The notes beneath the pieces are model-generated. The model saw only the letters and a list, made by a program, of their open reading frames with translations, was not told the origin of the DNA and made no database searches. From Baffinella frigidus (Eukaryota; Cryptophyceae; Cryptomonadales; Baffinellaceae), in NCBI GenBank assembly GCA_026770585.1, contig MU646945.1:196623-207503 (forward strand): a DNA stretch of 10,881 nucleotides, in the 5' to 3' direction. The position numbers and the translations under genes were made by a program. Shown piece by piece: positions 5,924-10,881 of this stretch (position 1 is its first letter; every line of letters begins with the position of its first letter).

Positions 5924-5949
5924 CGATTTTCAGGGTAGTTAAGCCTATG

Positions 5950-5978
5950 GGATCTCGTGATCTGCGAACACGAGATCC
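5950..5978. repeat. 10-bp stem hairpin GGATCTCGTG
   Basis: GGATCTCGTG (5950-5959) pairs with CACGAGATCC (5969-5978) around a 9-base loop, next to the reversed family 2 end piece at about 5926-5949. Confidence 0.5.
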
Positions 5979-6008
5979 GATCACCCAACCCTGATCCTCA
6001 TGCATCCG

Positions 6009-6062
6009 TTATCAAAATCCCTTCGTGGCCCGCTGTTATCGAAATCCCTTCGTAGCCCGCTG
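6009..6062 (+). repeat. 27-bp tandem duplication, third copy inverted at 5555-5577
   Basis: TTATCAAAATCCCTTCGTGG plus CCCGCTG is followed by a copy with two base changes. AGCGGGCTACGAAGGGATTT near 5557 is its reverse complement. Confidence 0.75.
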
Positions 6063-6168
6063 CGTGGCGTGTGAATCCACCAAACATCACGCCCGGTTTC
6101 TCTGGTCGGCATGCAAAGACACCCCTTCCCCCCCCCTGCGTGAGCATCGACGTGGCCCACCTCAAACA

Positions 6169-6285
6169 CAGGGGTACCTCGCTCATGAGAAACTGTTCCC
6201 CCCCTAGGACCACCATAGGGTCGTAGGCGCAGGCCTACTGTAGGGTCCTAGGGGGAGGCAGTTTCTTGTGAGCGAGGTACCCCTG
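6169..6285. mobile_element. Family 1 MITE, copy 1 (117 bp)
   Basis: It has ends CAGGGGTACCTCGCTCAT and the inverse, with the internal core CCTACTGTAGGGTCCTAGG. TA follows on the right (6286-6287), but CA stands on the left, probably a mutated TA. Confidence 0.85.
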
Positions 6286-6329
6286 TACACGAGAAGCCTC
6301 TCGTCCACCAACACCAGATGGAACTGGTT

Positions 6330-6432
6330 AATAATCCCTCAGCGATACGACCTAGGACCCTACAGTAGGCAACCCGTAGGTACATAGGGAGGTTCCTGCG
6401 GATAAGGTAACGGAAACTCGGACTGTCAGCCC
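6330..6432. repeat. Inverted partner of the 5578-5682 repeat
   Basis: This is the reverse complement of the 5578-5682 segment with few differences. It contains CCTAGGACCCTACAGTAGG at 6351-6369. Confidence 0.78.
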
Positions 6433-6458
6433 AGGTTAGGTGGTACTGGTGTTGATGG

Positions 6459-6511
6459 GGTGCCCGAGAAATCGCGAAATCCAGGGTGTTGAAGACCAGG
6501 GTGGTGGCGGT
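6459..6511. repeat. GC-rich repeat, inverted partner at 6964-7018
   Basis: GGTGCCCGAGAAATCG, GTGTTGAAGACCAGGGTGGT and neighbours match the reverse complement of 6964-7018 with scattered changes. Together they bracket two family 1 insertions and the block repeats. Confidence 0.75.
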
Positions 6512-6523
6512 GTTGGTGGTCGC

Positions 6524-6577
6524 GAGACCAGAAGATGTAGGGGTGTGAACTCACAAATTTCATGGACGATTGGGACC
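6524..6577 (+). repeat. 54-bp block, second copy at 6792-6845
   Basis: GAGACCAGAAGATGTAGGGG and the following bases to GATTGGGACC recur at 6792-6845 with the same length and a few substitutions. A shorter piece is at about 7229-7254. Confidence 0.78.
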
Positions 6578-6581
6578 ACTA

Positions 6582-6699
6582 TAGGGGCACCTCGCTCATA
6601 AGAAAACGCACCCCCCCTAGGACCATCATGGAGCCCTAGGCATAGGCCTACTGTAGGGGCCTAGGGGGGGGGCGGTTTCGTATGAGCGAGGTACCCCTG
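6582..6699. mobile_element. Family 1 MITE, copy 2 (118 bp)
   Basis: The left end TAGGGGCACCTCGCTCATAA and right end ATGAGCGAGGTACCCCTG are inverse with small changes. TA is on the left at 6580-6581; the right flank is CG, so the right duplication is lost or mutated. Confidence 0.82.
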
Positions 6700-6849
6700 C
6701 GACAGGCTCCGCGCCCGGCCGCGTCTGTAGCTCCGCGCCCGGCCGCGTCTGTACCATCCTCTGGGGCCTCTTCTGGCGGAAAGCCGCGCGAGAGACCAGA
6801 AGATGTAGGGGTGTGAGCTTATAAGTTTCCTTCACGATTGGGACCCCCC

Positions 6850-6918
6850 CCAGGCCCCTACGGCCTACCGTAGGCAACACCGTAGGCTTCCCAGTTTTCA
6901 AGACGTTCGCCTGTGAAC
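6850..6918. mobile_element. Family 2 element, one end only
   Basis: GGCCCCTACGGCCTACCGTA, CCGTAGGCTTCCCAGTTTTC and AAGACGTTCGCCTGTGAACA resemble the right arm of the 3715-3886 element. No opposing arm is seen. Confidence 0.6.
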
Positions 6919-6963
6919 ACCACTACCGCCCTGGTTGGGCTGGCAAAGGCGCCCGGCCGCAAG

Positions 6964-7018
6964 ACCGCAACCACCCTGGTCTTCAACACCCAGGATTTCA
7001 CGATTTCTCGGGCACCCA
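6964..7018. repeat. Inverted partner of the 6459-6511 repeat
   Basis: This segment is the reverse complement of 6459-6511 with scattered changes. Confidence 0.72.
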
Positions 7019-7077
7019 ATAAATGCCATTCACGATTGACAGGCACAGGCTCCACGCCCGGCCGCTTCCGTACCATC

Positions 7078-7143
7078 GCCCTAGGCATATCCCTACTGTA
7101 GGGTCCTAGGGGGGGGGGGGTTCTGATGAGCGAGGTACCCCCG
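7078..7143. mobile_element. Family 1 MITE, copy 3 (right half only)
   Basis: The core CCTACTGTAGGGTCCTAGG (7092-7110), a G-run and the end ATGAGCGAGGTACCCCCG are present, with TA at 7144-7145. The left end is missing. Confidence 0.75.
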
Positions 7144-7256
7144 TAACACCCTGGTTCGGCAGGCAAAGGCGTCGCGCCCGGCCCCATCCGTACCATCCTC
7201 CGTCGTCTCTTCAGGCGGCAAGCCGCGCTTGTAGATTTCATTCACGATTAGGACCC

Positions 7257-7334
7257 CCCCCAGGCCCCTACGGCCTACCGTAGGCAAACCATAGGCTTAA
7301 CTACCCGGTTTTCAGGACGTTGGCCTCTGAACAT
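7257..7334. mobile_element. Family 2 element, second one-ended copy
   Basis: It shares its left junction (GGACCCCCCCCAGGCCCC) with the copy at 6850 and carries CCATAGGCTTAACTACCCGG and TTTTCAGGACGTTGGCC. The shared junction shows that flank and element were duplicated together. Confidence 0.65.
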
Positions 7335-7582
7335 CACTACTACCCTGGGCAGGCGAAGGCGCCGCGCCCAGCCCCATCCGTACCATCCTCCGGCGGCTCT
7401 TCAGGCGGGAAGGCGCGCGCGCGCGACCGCGACGTTATCGCGGACGCCGGCCTCACCCACGGGTATGTGTGCCTCTGCCAGACCCCCGTGTCCGTGGGTG
7501 TGTATCCCCCGGCTAGCTTCCCGCCCGAGAGAGATTCGATCTCCATGGCATTCGATGCCCACGGGTCTGTGTCCCTCCTCTA

Positions 7583-7913
7583 TAGGGGTACCTCGTTCAT
7601 AAGAAAGCGCCCCTAGGACCCTACAGTAGCCCCCCCCTGGACCCTACAGCAGGACCATGCCTAGGACCTTACGGTGGTCCTCGCGACATTGTCGCAGACG
7701 AGCGAGGTAGAGCGTTTGCGGTAATTGTTGTCCGTTTTGAAAGTGCGATTTTCCGGTTTTCCGGTTTTCATTTGCTCCCCCCCCCGATTCATTTGTACCA
7801 GAGAAGTGTCCATTTAAAACATTCAACGACCTTGACAACATTTTAAAAAAACGTTAAACCGGAAAATCGCACTTTCAAAACGGACAACAATTACAGCAAA
7901 CGCTCTACCCCTG
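7583..7913. mobile_element. Family 1 MITE, copy 4, split by another element
   Basis: The left end TAGGGGTACCTCGTTCATAA starts after TA (7581-7582). The right end is broken: GAGCGAGGTA stops at 7709 and TACCCCTG resumes at 7906-7913, followed by TA. Removing the insert and one TA restores the family end. The net length is about 133 bp. Confidence 0.82.
7710..7905. mobile_element. 196-bp MITE with 50-bp ends, nested in family 1 copy 4
   Basis: The ends at 7710-7759 and 7856-7905, beginning GAGCGTTTGC, match as inverted repeats with one mismatch in 50. TA flanks both sides (7708-7709 and 7906-7907). No ORF covers a transposase. The near-perfect ends indicate youth relative to its host element. 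The TA duplication fits the Tc1/mariner mode of insertion. Confidence 0.9.
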
Positions 7914-8669
7914 TAGCTACCCTCTTGATGGATTCGTGGATTCATCGACCCTTTCATCGATCCGTGATGTGATCCCCTGCGTGTGCATGGGTCTGTATCC
8001 CCCTGCTAGCTTTCCTACTCAGATTGGATCGGAGGATTCGTGGATTGGTGCACGCCGACCCATCCTGGCCTCGCCCACGGGTCTGTGTCCCTCCGCTAGC
8101 TACCTTCTTGAGAGCTGGACTCGTAGGTTTGTTGCTGAGAGATACCAGACCATGAGAATCAGCCACAGCCGCCGTCGTTGAAAGTCAACATCCATTCGAG
8201 GATTCGAGAACGGCGGTCCGGGAAACCGCAGTTCCGAAAGGCTTCTCCGCAGTTCGCAAGCCAGTCGGAGCGGGCTCAATCCAGTTCAATTCAATTTGAA
8301 TCAATCGGTTTTTCCTCCCTCGCCTGCGTCCATAACCTGACGGTGTTTCCTCCCGGGGAGCAGGGAAGGGGGCGAGGACGACGAGGACGCGATCGCGGAC
8401 GAGACAGGCGAGCAGTACGATGCCGAATACCAGATGGATGCCTTCCTCGCCTCTGTTTCTCCGCTGGCGCCGCCCGTGACCGAATAATCGAGCAGCACTT
8501 CTCTCGGGGGGGTCCGTGCTGTAAGAACCGTTTTGGGCTGGGGCAAACCCGGAGCTTCCTCGCCTCTGGGTCTCCCCGCTGGCCTCTGATTAAGGTTTCA
8601 AGCTCTGCGCTCTGGCCACCCGTCGCTGAATAATCGAGCAGCACTGCTGTCGGGGATGTCTGTGCTGTA

Positions 8670-8781
8670 CAGGGGTACCTTGCGCATAAGAAACCGCCCC
8701 CCCCTAGGACCCTACAGTGGGACCCCATGTCTAGGGCCCTATGGTGATCCTGGGGGGGTGGACGTTTCGATGCCGAGTACC
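8670..8781. mobile_element. Family 1 MITE, copy 5, right end lost
   Basis: The left end CAGGGGTACCTTGCGCATAA follows TA at 8668-8669, and the CCTAGGACCCTACAGTGGG core is present. After GGACGTTTCGATGCC the expected right end is replaced by a sequence also found near 8419, so the right boundary is approximate. Confidence 0.7.
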
Positions 8782-8865
8782 AGATGGATGCCTTCCCACT
8801 CGAGGCTGGAAGTGGGACCATTTTAAATGAGGGGTTGTCACATTTAGTACCAGTCACGGGCAGGC

Positions 8866-8907
8866 TTGGTCACGTATCTCGGGTTATAGCCCGAGATACG
8901 TGACCAA
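8866..8907. repeat. Perfect 18-bp stem hairpin
   Basis: TTGGTCACGTATCTCGGG (8866-8883) pairs exactly with 8890-8907 around TTATAG. Like the hairpin at 323-359 it contains GGTCACGT and lies beside the GTGTAGTAATTTTC motif, here inverted at 8924-8937. Confidence 0.82.
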
Positions 8908-9067
8908 ACGACCCTATTTGTGTGAAAATTACTACACAGCGGTCCACTTGTAAAGGACTTGTAAAGTTAAACTTTTAAAATAGTCACACCTCTAGCCTCG
9001 AGTGGTCCTCGCCTATGTCTCTCCTGTGGCGCCACCCGTCGCTGAATAATCGAACAGCACTGCTGTA

Positions 9068-9165
9068 CAGGGGTACCTCGCTCATCAGAAACCGCCCCCC
9101 CCCCAGGCATAGGCCTACTGTAGGGTCCTAGGGGGCTGCGATTTCTTATGAGCGAGGTACCCCTG
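9068..9165. mobile_element. Family 1 MITE, copy 6 (98 bp, internal deletion)
   Basis: It has both ends intact, TA on both sides (9066-9067 and 9166-9167), and the core at 9114-9132. It is about 20 bp shorter than its relatives because left-side core sequence is missing. Confidence 0.88.
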
Positions 9166-9171
9166 TAACTG

Positions 9172-9575
9172 ACTCAACACCATGTCTCTCGGGGAAGCTA
9201 AGATAATAGTAAAGGTGTGAAGTAAACGCTTCTATCTTTCCAAGATGTGGCATGGAAAGATGTAATACATGACCACGCCATGATCGAGGGAAACCGACGC
9301 CTTATCCGCGCAAGATCTGACGTGGTTGACTTAAGAAGTCAAGGCATTTCCCTTGAAAGATGTCAAACGTGGATGTTCCGATCCCTCTGGCGTGGGATGT
9401 CTTGCATCAGAGGCTCGCCGTAGGAGGTGGAGTTAGAATCCATCCGGAACATGCTCGTAGGAGCGGCCGACACGGGGTACAGTGGTGGCACAATGCGTAG
9501 CATGTGCGGCGCTGACGCTGGTTGTTTGGCAATGAGTGATCAATCTCTCTTGCATCAGAGGTCACGCGGGGCGCG
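9172..9575. other. Unassigned stretch with short repeats
   Basis: No gene was recognised. It contains TCTTTCCA/TGGAAAGA inverted words (about 9234-9262), the palindrome TTGACTTAAGAAGTCAA (about 9328-9344), and TCTTGCATCAGAGG twice (near 9400 and 9548). Confidence 0.5.
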
Positions 9576-9580
9576 ACGTC

Positions 9581-9715
9581 GGGGCCCACCGACCCTCACG
9601 GAATGGGCCCACCGACCCTCACCTAAATCGGGGCCCACCGACCCTCACCTAAATCGGGGCCCACCGACCCTCGCCCAAATCGTCCAACGTCGGGGCCCAC
9701 CGACCCTCACGGAAA
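9581..9715 (+). repeat. GGGGCCCACCGACCCTCAC minisatellite, five units
   Basis: Units start near 9581, 9605, 9630, 9656 and 9692. The middle ones have a 26-bp period ending CTAAATC. The last unit runs into the left arm of an inverted-repeat element. Confidence 0.85.
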
Positions 9716-9872
9716 GACCAAATCGTTGATTTTCAGACCTCAAATTCACCCCGACAGCCAGGCGAATTCGCCTGGCTACAACTTAAGAAGTCCCAATCCT
9801 GGTGCAAAATCAACTTTTGGGGAAAGGTTAAAAATCGACTGTTTGATCCTTCCGTGAGGGCTGGTGGGCGGC
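9692..9872. mobile_element. Inverted-repeat element with central palindrome
   Basis: The left arm (CCCACCGACCCTCACGGAAA, then ATCGTTGATTTT) resembles the inverse of the right arm at about 9826-9872 over about 45 bp with mismatches. Inside is the perfect 22-bp palindrome at 9757-9778. The minisatellite may be an amplification of its left end. Confidence 0.6.
9757..9778. repeat. Perfect 22-bp palindrome
   Basis: AGCCAGGCGAATTCGCCTGG plus CT reads the same on both strands with no spacer. Confidence 0.8.
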
Positions 9873-9996
9873 GGCGTGCAGAAACGATTGGCTTGCAATA
9901 AAGCGATTTCATTATTGCTCGCGGTCCTATTTCTCAAGTGGCGAGTAGGCCCATACGCCCTACCGTAGGGGCCCTGGGACGTGCCTAGGACCTCTT

Positions 9997-10016
9997 GGCG
10001 GTCAAATTTGACCGCC
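9997..10016. repeat. Perfect 20-bp palindrome GGCGGTCAAATTTGACCGCC
   Basis: It is fully self-complementary with no spacer. It follows a family 2-like CCCTACCGTAGGGGCC...CCTAGGACC sequence at 9958-9993, so it may be the hairpin tip of a degenerate element. Confidence 0.75.
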
Positions 10017-10363
10017 TGGCCACTGAAGGGATATTGCTGCGGCACTGTTGTGCGCGGCCCTCTACGCTCACGTGTCATATATTTCAACTCAAAACAAACA
10101 CCCCTTGTCACCCCTGGTGACAGCCGAGACACCCCTGGTGACTGTCGACGCAGCTTCCCGCAAGCGCCCCTCGTCCTTCCCGTGCCTTTAGGTCCTTACG
10201 TTAGGTCCTTGAGGTCTTTTAGGTTCTGGGAGCTCCCAACATAGGTGGACACCGGGACGTATCCTGCAGAAAGGCCATGCTTCCTTTCGGATCACATCAG
10301 GCCCCCCGGTGCAGAAGGATCGCGGCAGAAACCGGCTAAATCAAGTCTCTCACGTCCCTCACG
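10017..10363. other. Unassigned stretch, no gene recognised
   Basis: It contains a short direct repeat ACACCCCTGGTGAC-like (about 10107-10143) and a few TTAGGTCCTT words near 10190-10210. The crossing ORFs are short and unlike known proteins. Confidence 0.45.
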
Positions 10364-10365
10364 TA

Positions 10366-10484
10366 CAGGGGTACCTCGCGCATAAGAAACCGCCTCCCCA
10401 TAGGAACCTACAGTAGGCCTGTGCCAGGGCCCTATGGTGGTCCTAGGGGGGGGGGGGGCGTTTCTTATGAGCGAGGTACCCCTG
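10366..10484. mobile_element. Family 1 MITE, copy 7 (119 bp)
   Basis: It has complete ends, CAGGGGTACCTCGCGCATAA and the inverse of the family end, with TA on both sides (10364-10365 and 10485-10486). There is a long G-run before the right end. Confidence 0.9.
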
Positions 10485-10486
10485 TA

Positions 10487-10743
10487 AGGCCTTAAGTCTC
10501 ACGTGCCGACCGCCTGGATCAAGGGACGAACGTCAGTTCCCACTTCGCATGCAGTCGGACTGCTTTCGCACCACACGTTAACGAAGCGATACCACACCCC
10601 GGGGAAATAACTTCCAGGAACACCGAAATGGTGAGCGACTTCCGGAACCTCCGAACGTGTTAGATCAAGTGTGGCAGAGAGGTATTTCAGAAGGAAGGAG
10701 GCAGCTTTGCGGCGCTGGGGTAACAGGTCAAGGGTTTGGGGTT
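10487..10743. other. Stretch between two family 1 copies
   Basis: Moderate GC, with no repeat or gene recognised. It is the least repetitive part of the second half of the window. Confidence 0.4.
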
Positions 10744-10745
10744 TA

Positions 10746-10863
10746 CAGGGGTACCTCGCTCATAAGAAAGCCACCCCCCCCCCTGGACGAGCATAGTGGC
10801 CTAGGCATAGGCCTACTGTAGGGTCCGAGGAGGAGGTGGTTTCTTATGAGCGAGGTACCCCTG
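10746..10863. mobile_element. Family 1 MITE, copy 8 (118 bp)
   Basis: It has complete ends CAGGGGTACCTCGCTCATAA and inverse, with TA on both sides (10744-10745 and 10864-10865). The core is at 10812-10830 with one change. Confidence 0.9.
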
Positions 10864-10881
10864 TAGAGGAGAGCGGTGGGG

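Larger units (their letters stand above)
6707..7420 (+). repeat. Repeated CGCGCCCGGCC...CCGTACCATCCTCC blocks
   Basis: Related GC-rich blocks occur at about 6707-6796, 7053-7081, 7167-7222 and 7355-7420, sharing GCGCCCGGCC, TCCGTACCATCCTCC and TCTTCAGGCGG. The first contains a 23-bp tandem duplication (6707-6753). A common 100- to 200-bp unit has been duplicated and interrupted by MITEs. Ala/Pro-rich ORFs across it differ in frame between copies, arguing against coding. Confidence 0.7.
7452..8120 (+). repeat. CCCACGGGTCTGTGTCCC diverged repeat, about five copies
   Basis: Variants of CCCACGGGTCTGTGTCCCTC followed by CGCTAGCT occur near 7457, 7497, 7556, 7986 and 8083. Spacing is irregular because elements have inserted between them. 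No coding meaning is evident. Confidence 0.65.
8445..9066 (+). repeat. Dispersed CCTCGCCT...GAATAATCGAGCAGCACT block, three copies
   Basis: Copies at about 8445-8500, 8558-8660 and 9007-9066 share CCTCGCCTCTG, TGGCGCCACCCGTCGCTG and AATAATCGAGCAGCACTGCT. Two of them end directly at family 1 insertion sites. A further word, GATGCCGAATACCAGATGGA, recurs at 8419 and 8769. Confidence 0.7.

Noticed and set aside
7320-7616. 98-residue + strand ORF ending in RGTSFIRKRP
   Set aside because: The ending is the translation of the family 1 element end, and the rest is the repeated GC-rich block. Frames differ between copies.
8291-8857. 188-residue minus-strand ORF
   Set aside because: It crosses repeated blocks and a MITE, has low-complexity composition and no recognisable domain.
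9581-9715. CRISPR-like array
   Set aside because: The repeats are nearly contiguous with no unique spacers, in a spliced-gene eukaryotic context. It is a minisatellite.

Overview
The window looks like nuclear DNA of a microbial eukaryote, most likely a repeat-rich alga or related protist. It carries one split protein gene on the + strand with canonical GT-AG introns. Its introns hold tracts built on CCCTAAA, the complement of the plant/algal telomere unit TTTAGGG, and the rest is dense in small inverted-repeat transposons. No bacterial-style gene packing is present. The lineage cannot be fixed from sequence alone.

Region 1 (60-5078) holds five consecutive in-frame exons of a Mot1/BTAF1-type SNF2 ATPase, the factor that strips TATA-binding protein (TBP) from DNA. 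They encode the second helicase lobe: motif IV, the YLRLDG block, motif V, motif VI with DRAHRIGQ, and the Mot1-specific tail beginning QRFKL. Exons are 60-148, 1654-1746, 1999-2109, 4443-4533 and 5008-5078, and the intron phases agree across all four complete introns. The 5' part of the gene lies upstream of the window. The last few codons and stop were not found.

The introns are the striking part. Introns 1 and 3 contain extra copies of their own flanking exon borders. Copies of the upstream exon with its splice donor sit at the intron's 5' side, and copies of the acceptor plus the start of the downstream exon sit at its 3' side. Introns 2, 4 and the start of 5 instead consist almost entirely of telomere-like heptamer arrays, always with the C-rich strand as the sense strand. 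The exon copies differ from the used exons mostly at synonymous positions, which is unexpected for simple neutral debris.

Region 2 (about 5230-10881) has no recognisable gene. It is a mosaic of short non-autonomous inverted-repeat elements (MITEs). At least eight copies or pieces belong to one family of about 118 bp, with ends CAGGGGTACC...GGTACCCCTG and TA target duplications. One of these was split by a second 196-bp MITE whose TA duplication is still readable. Other inverted repeats, perfect palindromes, short tandem repeats and repeated GC-rich blocks fill the remainder. No transposase is encoded here, so any mobilising enzyme must act from elsewhere.
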